64,000 bases of DNA from Chloroflexota bacterium (GTDB taxonomy: Bacteria; Chloroflexota; Anaerolineae; UBA2200; JACIWT01): positions 81,606 through 145,605 of the forward strand of contig JACIWT010000008.1 in NCBI GenBank assembly GCA_014360825.1, read 5' to 3'. Position 1 is the stretch's first letter; each line of letters starts with the position of its first letter. The position numbers and the translations under genes are program-made. Shown one piece after another: positions 49,350 through 56,631 of the stretch. The notes beneath the pieces were generated by a model, which saw only the letters and a list, made by a program, of their open reading frames with translations, was not told the origin of the DNA and did no database searches.

Positions 49350-49478
49350 CTTAGCCTCCTTGTTTGAAAAATGCCAACTATGTGCGACGAGCGTCTCCAC
49401 AGGTTGATGCTCTACCTGGAAACGGAGATGGCAAGCCATTGCAGGCGAGGCATCCCTCACTCCGCCCGGTTGCCCGCT

Positions 49479-49823
49479 CTATGGATGGCCAACGGAAGGA
49501 GGAGATACACCGCGCCTTTCGATGGTTTCTCTGCGCCCAGGCAAGGTGGGTTCAAAGGCGGAGCAATTCTGGCACTCAAGCAGGTCGCCGAGTCCAGACT
49601 TACTCAATGCGCAACCCAGTTTCGCCCTCACCGTTCGATCATCTCCTGCCTTGCCCAGAACAGTATAGAATTCCAGATACTTGCAGTGAGTAGTGTCATC
49701 CAATGCTGGCACCGGGCAGTTCCGGCACATTGCACAATCCTCTCCCAATACATAAAAGTTCACGCCTATGCTACAAGCGGGGCCGTACTGTGTGATCTCA
49801 AGAAATCTGCACTTGATGCTCAT
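49479..49823 (-). CDS. cysteine-rich small protein (114 aa)
   Basis: Start ATG 49823 with TGGAG upstream. Nine cysteines, including CAMCRNC and ECQNC clusters and a conserved-looking HCKYLEF. No membrane segment or signal. Looks like a metal- or Fe-S-binding domain. No family recognised. Lies upstream of radical SAM copy 2 on the same strand with 129 bases between. Confidence 0.55.
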   Translation of the reverse strand: MSIKCRFLEITQYGPACSIGVNFYVLGEDCAMCRNCPVPALDDTTHCKYLEFYTVLGKAGDDRTVRAKLGCALSKSGLGDLLECQNCSAFEPTLPGRRETIERRGVSPPSVGHP

Positions 49824-49943
49824 CACCTATTCTCCAGAGTCGTTGGTTAGGAGAATGGCGGGCTGTGGGGCCACTTTTGCCATCCTTCATCTGCAATCAG
49901 CATCAACCCAGTGGGGAAGCGTCACCGTGAGGATAGCGGGCTG

Positions 49944-50017
49944 GGCTCCCACGCCCGGCCAGACCTGCAGTTGCGCCGGAGCGCAGCCCAGTGTAAGTGC
50001 CTGGTGGCGTGGGAGCC
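49944..50017. repeat. long inverted repeat with structured loop
   Basis: GGCTCCCACGCC (49944-49955) pairs with GGCGTGGGAGCC (50006-50017); the 50-base loop contains an inner GCGC..GCGC hairpin and the CTGCAGTTGCG motif of the CGCAGT repeat family. The 49824-50044 gap has no gene. Confidence 0.65.
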
Positions 50018-50044
50018 GCCTCTGCTGATTGCTCGGACAGACTC

Positions 50045-50308
50045 CTAACCGCTTTTTGCTTTCGGGGCCAAGCCGCCTATCTTGCGAGTCAGGTCTTCAA
50101 CGTCCGCACGGGTGGCGAATCCCATCTCCGAGAGCACTTCGCCCATCTTGGTCGTGATTTTCTCTTTCAACTCGGAACGCTCCTGCTCGCCGCGCTTTAC
50201 TAACTCGTCGCGCTTTGGCAATTTCTCCACCATAGAGCGGACCTTGTCCCTGCCCCACGCGAAGAGGCCCAAGCTGATCACAAACCCCTTTTCGATCGGA
50301 CTCTGCAT
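50045..50308 (-). CDS. phasin-like coiled-coil protein (87 aa)
   Basis: ATG 50308, GGAGG 10 bases upstream. MQSPIEKGFVISLGLFAWGRDKV followed by a long charged helix (KLPKRDELVKRGEQERSELKEK) and a C-terminal GFATRADVEDLTRKIGGL helix. This layout fits PhaF/PhaI-like phasin-type regulators of polyester granules or YlxR-type coiled coils; no polyester genes nearby. Confidence 0.65.
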   Translation of the reverse strand: MQSPIEKGFVISLGLFAWGRDKVRSMVEKLPKRDELVKRGEQERSELKEKITTKMGEVLSEMGFATRADVEDLTRKIGGLAPKAKSG

Positions 50309-50476
50309 TTTTGATACACCTCCTTTCCCTTCTTTGTTACCTTGTCCAGAACTTTGGCTCAAGTTCCAATATGTACACTGAGCCTCAATCCTGCCCAATA
50401 CAGCGTCACTCGTCGTCCAGTCTAGACCAAACTCCTGGTACCACCAGCGAGCACAGGTGTTACTGCGGTCTCTACG

Positions 50477-50665
50477 CTACTGCTTCTCCTCTTGCTGTTT
50501 GAACAGCCTCTGCAGCGTTGCTTGAACCTCGCGTCCCGATGTAGGAGCCAGCAGCAGAATTGCCCCGGCGCCCATAACTAGACCTATGAGCCAACCGAGC
50601 CCTGCAGCCGAGGTCACCGCCAGAACCATCATCAGCCCGGATCGCAGATCCACTCCCTCTAGCAT
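50477..50665 (-). CDS. YtxH-like small membrane protein (62 aa)
   Basis: GGGAGGGAG ribosome site. One or two hydrophobic segments (LMMVLAVTSAAGLGWLIGLVMGAGAILLLAP) followed by TSGREVQATLQRLFKQQEEK, the P-x-S/T-G-x-E/R end of YtxH-like proteins. Role unknown, stress-linked in other bacteria. Confidence 0.65.
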   Translation of the reverse strand: MLEGVDLRSGLMMVLAVTSAAGLGWLIGLVMGAGAILLLAPTSGREVQATLQRLFKQQEEKQ

Positions 50666-50727
50666 TCTCTCCCTCCCTTCTTATAGCAAGGCAGTGAGCC
50701 CAGTTACGAGAACTTCTGAGTTATCCA

Positions 50728-51578
50728 TTAGTCTTCACAATAGAACGCAACGCTTACAGTCCCAGGGCCAGTGTGTACCCCCACAACAGGGCTGATTGGT
50801 GCGATGTGCAGTTCAACGCAGTTAAGACGTGTATCGAGTTCAGTCGCCAGTTCCATGGCCTCGTCAGGCGCTGCAGCATGAGCCACCGCGGCATGAATTG
50901 CAGACGCGTGCTCCGCCGTCTCCCTGACTATCTCGAGCATCCGCCTCTTCGCTTTGGCCTTTGTACGTACCTTTTCCAGCAATTCAACGCGCCCGTCCCT
51001 GAGATGCAGGATCGGGCTGATCCTGAGTGCGAGGCCCAATAGCGCTGCCAGCCCCCAACCCGGCCACCCTTGTGCAGATACTCCAAGGTCTCGACCACAA
51101 AGATCACCTTCATTTTGGGGACCAGTGCTTCCACCAGTTTGGCCAGTTCATCCAGGTCGTTTCCCGATGCCGCAGCCCGCGCCGCGGCCAATGCCATGAG
51201 CCCAAGCCCCATGGATACTGAACGTGAGTCAACGATGTGAACAGGAATAGTCGAGAGCATCGCTCTTGCGTCATGAGCCGAGTTGAGAGTGCCGCTCAGA
51301 GCAGCGGAGACGTGAATGGAGAGAATGCCATCAAATGCCTGCTCGCTCAGACTGCGGTAGAAATTCAGAAACTCGCCCGCCGACGGCTGTGAGGTAGTAG
51401 GCAGCCTATCTGACTCCTCCAACATCTGGTAAAAGTTTTCTGTTGTCAAATCCACGCCATCGTAAAACGTCCGCTTTCCAAAGTTCACCTTGGTAGGAAT
51501 GACGTGCACACCGTATTTGTCTGCCGTCTCTGACGGCAAACAAGCAGTACTGTCTGTAACGACCGCCACTTTAGTCAT
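50728..51578 (-). pseudogene. degV-family gene with a one-base frameshift
   Basis: From ATG 51578 the frame gives a DegV fatty-acid-binding protein: VAVVTDSTACLPSE, then TSQPSAGEFLNFY, VHIVDSRSVSMGLGLMA and ETLEYLHKGGRVGG. After residue 176 the frame is lost; in another frame LAALLGLALRISPILHLRDG and KAKRRMLEIV continue to the stop at 50728, giving about 283 residues in total, normal for DegV. The break is at a C5 (G5 on the coding strand) run at 51052-51056, where one more G would restore the frame. Either a real inactivating mutation or a sequencing/assembly error. DegV/FakB proteins bind fatty acids for a kinase. Confidence 0.85.
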
Positions 51579-51612
51579 GCTGATTGTCCCTTACAAAACA
51601 AATTGCACCAAT

Positions 51613-51626
51613 AAAACAAAAGAATT
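51613..51626. promoter_or_regulatory. putative operator AAAACAAAAGAATT upstream of degV-like gene
   Basis: Nearly the same 14-mer (AAAACAAAATAATT) lies upstream of the adjacent HTH regulator gene, suggesting shared control. Confidence 0.4.
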
Positions 51627-51642
51627 GGGGATTAAAAACGAC

Positions 51643-52347
51643 TTATGCGCCAATTGCCTTCACTACGTCCTGCACAAAGTCAACGAGGAGCCTCTTCTTC
51701 GATGCGCTCAATCTGCTGAGAGTATCCTGGTACCGACTTGTATGCGAAAGCAGCACGCTCACAAACCGGCGGTTGGCGCGTTCCACCAGGGACAGCCCAA
51801 ATGTCAGACCTGCCAGGGCGCTCAATCCCAGGTCTCCAGGCAGCCCCAGCGCCGCCAGCCCATCCAAAGACCCGCTCTGTGTTAGATCTGCCTTTACCAG
51901 ATGTAAGTTCAGGATCACAGCCGTGATCATCTCAGCACAGAAGATCAAGGGCGACTTGCGTTCGGGGATTCTGTTAAGCAATTCGTTCAAGAGCTCTTCA
52001 TAGTTGCTACCTCTTCCCTTGCGCATAGCCTCTAGGATACGCTGCTTGACGAGCTCCCACTCTTCCCGGTCCCAGTCTTCTCCGGCCAATTCGGCCAGCA
52101 TAGACACTGCCCTCTCCGTAGGATAGAAGACAATAGTGGAGCGACCCGGACCAGCCCCCCTACCAGGGACTATATACTCCGAGATCACCAGCCCCCTTTC
52201 TTCCAGCAAGCGCAGCATATCGTAGGCGGTGATGCTGCTCACCCCAAGGCGCTCAGCCACCACGCTATAGTGCAAGGGCTGCGGGCTCTCGCGATAGATA
52301 TCCAGAAATTGCTCAAGGAAGACTTTCTGACGCCCGGTTAGTTTCAC
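51643..52347 (-). CDS. helix-turn-helix regulator (234 aa)
   Basis: GTG start with GGAGG 6 bases upstream. N-terminal winged helix: LTGRQKVFLEQFLDIYRESP and YSVVAERLGVSSITAYDMLR, LexA/MarR-like. The C-terminal domain (90-234) contains hydrophobic stretches (AEMITAVILNLHLV) that could bind a lipid. Located directly upstream of the degV-like gene, it likely controls it and itself. Family name not assigned. Confidence 0.75.
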   Translation of the reverse strand: MKLTGRQKVFLEQFLDIYRESPQPLHYSVVAERLGVSSITAYDMLRLLEERGLVISEYIVPGRGAGPGRSTIVFYPTERAVSMLAELAGEDWDREEWELVKQRILEAMRKGRGSNYEELLNELLNRIPERKSPLIFCAEMITAVILNLHLVKADLTQSGSLDGLAALGLPGDLGLSALAGLTFGLSLVERANRRFVSVLLSHTSRYQDTLSRLSASKKRLLVDFVQDVVKAIGA

Positions 52348-52427
52348 GGAGGTCCTCCCTATGGCCTTGGCGACTTGTCGGCTGGTGGGTGTCGGCTAAC
52401 ACCTATGTGCAACATTGATTTCCTTAA

Positions 52428-52441
52428 AAAACAAAATAATT
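52428..52441. promoter_or_regulatory. putative operator AAAACAAAATAATT upstream of HTH gene
   Basis: Matches 13 of 14 bases of the motif at 51613-51626; just downstream of the promoter's -10. Confidence 0.4.
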
Positions 52442-52451
52442 CACGTATACT

Positions 52452-52480
52452 ATATACTACAGATGGCGAATTTTGTCAAA
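52452..52480 (-). promoter_or_regulatory. promoter of HTH regulator
   Basis: Minus-strand TTGACA (52475-52480), 17 bases, TATATA (52452-52457). The 52485-52720 stretch has no gene I can support. Confidence 0.7.
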
Positions 52481-52722
52481 TCTCTGTTCCCGGAGTGTAC
52501 CCATCTTCAAAAACTGTATAGTGTGTTGGACACCGCACGTGTGAGGGTATTGAAAAAGAGGGGATATGAGGCACCCATTCTTGCCTGGAAAGGTGCTGAA
52601 AAGAGGAAAGAATTCACCGCTATCTTGATCCACCCCGCTCGTTTCGCCAAATGCCACAGCGCAGATATGAAAACCTGCCCTGCCAAGGGCAAACTGTAGG
52701 GGCGGCTTTCCATGGACTTGGT

Positions 52723-52751
52723 TTGACAGAGACATCATTTGATGATAAGAT
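52723..52751 (+). promoter_or_regulatory. promoter of Pro/Thr-rich protein gene
   Basis: TTGACA (52723-52728), 17 bases, TAAGAT (52746-52751). Confidence 0.7.
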
Positions 52752-52783
52752 AGCCCCACTTCCATTTCGACAGCCGCTTTGGG

Positions 52784-53425
52784 ATGGCAAACAGAGCGAG
52801 AGGAGCCCTGCACACCGTGGGAAACTGGCTGGCCCGCTATGAAAAACTGCCGCCGCGACAACAGATCCTTTATTTCTTATTGGCCGTAGCCCTGGTGGTT
52901 GCTTCCTGTCTGTACGTGTTGGCTGGGACGGCACTCTTCCTGCAGCGCACTATCATCCGCCCCATCTCCTCCCCCACCATCACTCCCACGGCGACGGTGC
53001 GCATCTTGGTCTCCCCTACCCTGGTGCCCCTTTTCACGCCCACGGAGACCCAGCCTCCCACTCTCACTCCGTTTCCCACGATTTCGCCCACGCCGGGACC
53101 TTCGCGAACACCGACTCTGCGCGCCACACTCGCTCTGGTTACCTATACCCCTACCATCTCGCCTATGCCAAGCGAGACGGCCACGCCCACCAGGACTCCA
53201 ACAGCCACCCCCTCGGCCACACCCACGGCTCCCGCCTCGCCGACAGCCACCCACACCCTGGTGCCAACCGATACCCCTATGCCTACGCCCACTCACACCT
53301 GGGTGCCGACCGACACCCCTCCGCCAACCATCACCGATACCCCGGCGCCAACGGAGACTTTCACTCCGCCGCCCAGCGAGGCACCTCTCCCGAGCGAGAC
53401 CCCAGAGGGAGGGGTAACCGGGTGA
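52784..53425 (+). CDS. membrane-anchored Pro/Thr-rich protein (213 aa)
   Basis: Short cytoplasmic N-terminus, one membrane helix (ILYFLLAVALVVASCLYVLAG, about 29-49) then about 150 residues almost only of Pro, Thr, Ser and Ala with repeated T-P-T and PTDTP/WVPTDTP units. Such stalks are surface-exposed spacers, often glycosylated. No folded domain at the C-terminus, which is unusual: usually a domain follows. Followed by the RCQLG protein gene after 31 bases. Confidence 0.75.
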   Translation: MANRARGALHTVGNWLARYEKLPPRQQILYFLLAVALVVASCLYVLAGTALFLQRTIIRPISSPTITPTATVRILVSPTLVPLFTPTETQPPTLTPFPTISPTPGPSRTPTLRATLALVTYTPTISPMPSETATPTRTPTATPSATPTAPASPTATHTLVPTDTPMPTPTHTWVPTDTPPPTITDTPAPTETFTPPPSEAPLPSETPEGGVTG

Positions 53426-53456
53426 AAAGAGCGGCCGCTGAAGAGAGGAGAATGAA

Positions 53457-53861
53457 ATGGGCGAAATAAGCGTCAAAGTTGCCGCAGCCATTCGGTCGTC
53501 GCTGATCGAGGGGCAATTGCCCTGCACCACTGCCTTTCGCCTGGCGCGCCAACTCGGAGTGGACCCATTGGTCATCGGCCAGACCTGCGACCAGATCGGC
53601 GTGTCGCTCTCGCGCTGCCAACTGGGGCTTTTCGGCTACGGCCCCAAAGCCGAGGGTAAACACCGCATCGTGACGCCACTCGAAAGCGTCCCGCCGGAGA
53701 TGGAGCAGGAGATACAGGCGGCCCTGGAGGGCGGGAAACTGCCCTGCAAGGCGGCCTGGCAAATCGCCAGCACCCTGCATTGCAAGCGGCTAGAGGTGAG
53801 TCGCGGGGCAGAAGCGCTCGGGATACGCATCAGCCGCTGCCAGTTGGGCGCGTTTGAGTGA
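53457..53861 (+). CDS. tandem-repeat protein with RCQLG.F motifs (134 aa)
   Basis: GAGGAG ribosome site. Two homologous halves of about 65 residues: LIEGQLPCTTAFRLARQLGV...LSRCQLGLFGYGPKAEGK and LEGGKLPCKAAWQIASTLHC...ISRCQLGAFE. Each half has LPC-x-x-A and SRCQLG-x-F, with the form of a winged helix-like helix bundle (A-x-x-L-G-V-x-x-x-x-V/L-x-x-x-x-x-x-LG-I/V). Cysteines could bind metal. Family seen in my memory in anaerobes as hypothetical; function unknown. Confidence 0.7.
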   Translation: MGEISVKVAAAIRSSLIEGQLPCTTAFRLARQLGVDPLVIGQTCDQIGVSLSRCQLGLFGYGPKAEGKHRIVTPLESVPPEMEQEIQAALEGGKLPCKAAWQIASTLHCKRLEVSRGAEALGIRISRCQLGAFE

Positions 53862-53916
53862 GCGCTGTCAAGGGATTTATGGAGCGGATGGAGGTTGTTT
53901 CCTACCGCCTGTCTAA

Positions 53917-54040
53917 AGGGGTATGAAACCCGCCCCTACCATTCACCGGCGCATTACGCGTCCCCGCAGGGGGACGTCTGGCCATCGGCCCACCAGGCGC
54001 GGTTTTAACCGCCTGCCTGAGGACAGGTGTGAAACCCGCC
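53917..54040. repeat. cluster of palindromes after the RCQLG gene
   Basis: Hairpins CGTCCCC-gcag-GGGGACG (53959-53976) and GCGGTT-TT-AACCGC (53999-54012), flanked by two direct copies of TGAAACCCGCCC (T/C)TACC, i.e. reverse complement of a GTAGGGGCGGG REP-like unit. Confidence 0.7.
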
Positions 54041-54041
54041 C

Positions 54042-56372
54042 TTACCCCAACACACCCGTCGTTTGTCGCGGCGTCTCGCCCCACCATGTGTGGCGCTGCC
54101 GTCGTAGGAGCCGTACTCGCCGGGCAATCTGACGCAAGAGAGCGGGCCGTAGCCGACTCCAGCAGAGGCGCGCTTCGTCTTCCTCGCCCTCGCCCAGGCC
54201 CTGGGGACTGAAGCGATGGCGCACGTATAGTTCTACGATGCGTTCCACATCGCTGCGGTGAACATCGAGTGTGCTAGCCAGCGCTGCACCGTACTCGTAG
54301 GGCGTCTGATATGCGGCCGGACCGATGCCCATCAGCGTGGCCAATCGGCTCATCTCCTCGTAAACCCGCTCGACGGGCCGCAGTTCCCGCAGTGACCAAT
54401 TCCAATACAGCCACAATCCCATCAAAGCCACGAACATCCCCGTGCCCAATGTCGCCACCGGCCAGACCCACCTGGGCAGAGCCGATTTCACTGCCGACAC
54501 TTCTACATCTTCCACGTCCGAAGGGACGTCCACATCCCCGTACTTCTCCTCCGCCTCGGTGCGCGAACCAGGCACCGGCACCGGACGAACGACGACCTCT
54601 GCCTCGCTCTCGGTGGGGCGCAGGAGGAGCGGTTGCGCCGAAGTGGGCTCAAACTCGATCCAGCCATAGCCCGGGAAATACACCTCTGGCCAGGAGTGGG
54701 AATCCTCCTCCACCACGAGGAAAGCCCTCATCTCGCCGCGGTAATCGCCCGTGGCATAACCCTGCGCCAGACGGGCCGGAATGCCCGCTGCCCGGCACAA
54801 AACCACCATTGCCGAGGCATAATAATCACAATAGCCTTGCTTGGCGTCGAAGAGGAACCAGTCCACGGCGTCACGGCCAGCCGGGGGCGGAGGGATGGAT
54901 CTACTGTACTTGATCTTCCGCAGATAGGCTTCGATGGCCCGTGCCTGGTCGTAGGGCGTCTCGTAGCCAGCAGCGATCTCGAGGGCCAGGGCACGCACTC
55001 GTGCGGGCAGCCTTGGTGGGAGGTCCAGATAGCGCTCCCGCACCCATTGAGGGTAATCTGTCCCCGCGGCACGGAGTTGCGACTCGGTCGCGGCGGAGAC
55101 CATGGAGACGACGGTGTAGGTATCGCCCGGGCGAATCACCCGGCGAGCGTAGAGAAGCGAAGCATCCATCGCCTGCTCTTCTGCGGAAAACGTGATCGGG
55201 AATCTCGTCGCGATAGGTGCCGCTGAGAACTCTACTCGGATGGGTGGCGTGTTCATGATGGCGCGGACAGGCAGGCTCACGCGGATGGGCGTCGCTGCTG
55301 CGAAAACGACCGATTGGCCTGGCACGAGGACTTTCACCGTCTGGGTCATGGGAAACGTCATCTCGTAGGGCAGCGACACTGGCAAGGGCTCGTCGGCAAC
55401 CACTTCCACAGCACCGGCATCCGTGTTCTCCCAGCCAGTGGAAGTGTAGCGATCGTAGGTGGTAGCGCGCCAGTAGCGGGGGTAGGGCGACTGCACACTC
55501 ATGATGGGCGTGGAACTGAGGTTCGCCCCTCCGCCCAAGGTCATCGTGCGGCCGAAGGAGATAGTGGTGGTTTCTCCCTGATAGCGCAGCGCGGCGAAGA
55601 GCCGGCTCCACTGCGTCCTGACCGTCTCCCAAGGCTCTTGGAAACGGGCGAACGGGTCCCAAGACCCGGGGCTGGCCGCGGCCACCGGCAACGTCCAGGC
55701 CAAGAGTATGGCCACGATGGAGATGATCGCCCCGTCGCGCAGAAAGATGAGGTCCAGATCGGAACTGTATTTGACGCCTTTTCGATGCCATTCGCGCTGG
55801 CGTTGGTACACATTGGCGCGCACGACAAGCAAGAGCGCACACAGGCAGTAGAGAAGAAAGAAGGCCATCAGCCGGGGCGGGGCATAATAGATGTTGAGCA
55901 ATAGAGCCAGCCCAGCAGGCAGGATAGCACCCCACACCCAGTGGCTGCGGAAGAGGAACCACGCTGCCCAATAGGCGAGCACCCAGGCCAGCCCCGCCAC
56001 CAAGATGACGAAGATGAACGCATCGGTGCTGCTCCCGCCGGCCCGAACAATGTTTGCCCAATAGTCCAGCCGTTCGTAGAGGTGCAGTACCTTCTCCAGC
56101 CAGGTGAGGCCAGAGGGCAATTGCGTGCTCAACATCACAATCACCCAGCCTGCGCCAACCAGATGCCCCAGCCCGTGGGCGACCAGACGGGGCAGAAAAC
56201 GAGCCTTCGCCATGAGCAGCCCGACGACGCAGGCGGGGATCACGATGAGACTCAAGATGTGCAAGCCCTCGGTCCAGCCCGCCGCCTGCACAGACCAAGC
56301 CACCGTCAATAACATCAACACAAGGATGGCGAACGACGACCAGCCTTCTTCCAGATGCAGCCTATGGCTCAT
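54042..56372 (-). CDS. transglutaminase-domain membrane protein (TgpA-like, 776 aa)
   Basis: About seven membrane helices in residues 10-240, extracellular part, then transglutaminase-like domain (about 480-590) with catalytic Cys in FDAKQGYCDYYASAMVVLCR, His in VVEEDSHSWPEVYFPGYGWI and Asp/Glu in EFEPTSAQ, followed by a membrane helix (about 650) and a C-terminal DUF4129 tail (670-776). Matches TgpA/DUF3488-DUF4129 proteins, whose enzymatic partner is often a MoxR ATPase and DUF58 protein; neither is adjacent. Cell-surface protein cross-linking or maturation is likely. Confidence 0.9.
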   Translation of the reverse strand: MSHRLHLEEGWSSFAILVLMLLTVAWSVQAAGWTEGLHILSLIVIPACVVGLLMAKARFLPRLVAHGLGHLVGAGWVIVMLSTQLPSGLTWLEKVLHLYERLDYWANIVRAGGSSTDAFIFVILVAGLAWVLAYWAAWFLFRSHWVWGAILPAGLALLLNIYYAPPRLMAFFLLYCLCALLLVVRANVYQRQREWHRKGVKYSSDLDLIFLRDGAIISIVAILLAWTLPVAAASPGSWDPFARFQEPWETVRTQWSRLFAALRYQGETTTISFGRTMTLGGGANLSSTPIMSVQSPYPRYWRATTYDRYTSTGWENTDAGAVEVVADEPLPVSLPYEMTFPMTQTVKVLVPGQSVVFAAATPIRVSLPVRAIMNTPPIRVEFSAAPIATRFPITFSAEEQAMDASLLYARRVIRPGDTYTVVSMVSAATESQLRAAGTDYPQWVRERYLDLPPRLPARVRALALEIAAGYETPYDQARAIEAYLRKIKYSRSIPPPPAGRDAVDWFLFDAKQGYCDYYASAMVVLCRAAGIPARLAQGYATGDYRGEMRAFLVVEEDSHSWPEVYFPGYGWIEFEPTSAQPLLLRPTESEAEVVVRPVPVPGSRTEAEEKYGDVDVPSDVEDVEVSAVKSALPRWVWPVATLGTGMFVALMGLWLYWNWSLRELRPVERVYEEMSRLATLMGIGPAAYQTPYEYGAALASTLDVHRSDVERIVELYVRHRFSPQGLGEGEEDEARLCWSRLRPALLRQIARRVRLLRRQRHTWWGETPRQTTGVLG

Positions 56373-56430
56373 AAAATATCTCTTACCTCGCCCCTCGGCG
56401 CCTCGGTATCCTTCCCGCTACGCATTGTCA

Positions 56431-56533
56431 GCGGCAGTTGCACTGCCGCGCAGTTCAGCGGCAGTTGTACTGCCGCGCTGTTCAGCGGCAGTTGCACTGC
56501 CGCGTCCAAGGCATCCCGCAGTGCAACTGCGGG
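56431..56533. repeat. array of four CGCAGT/ACTGCG hairpins
   Basis: Three copies of GCGGCAGT-NNN-ACTGCCGC at 56431-56449, 56458-56476, 56485-56503 (period 27) and CCCGCAGT-GCA-ACTGCGGG at 56515-56533. It lies in the 56373-56631 gap between the divergently read... both minus-strand genes; no gene there. Confidence 0.85.
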
Positions 56534-56631
56534 GGAACATCAAAATACTACGAATAGATCCACACTCCTCACTTCACCACGAAGGCACAAAGACACGAAG
56601 GACAGGACGCACCTTGTGCCCTCGTGGCCAC

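Noticed and set aside
52415..52699. 94-codon plus-strand frame upstream of the Pro/Thr-rich gene
   Set aside because: It starts inside the opposite-strand HTH promoter, has no ribosome site and no recognisable sequence.
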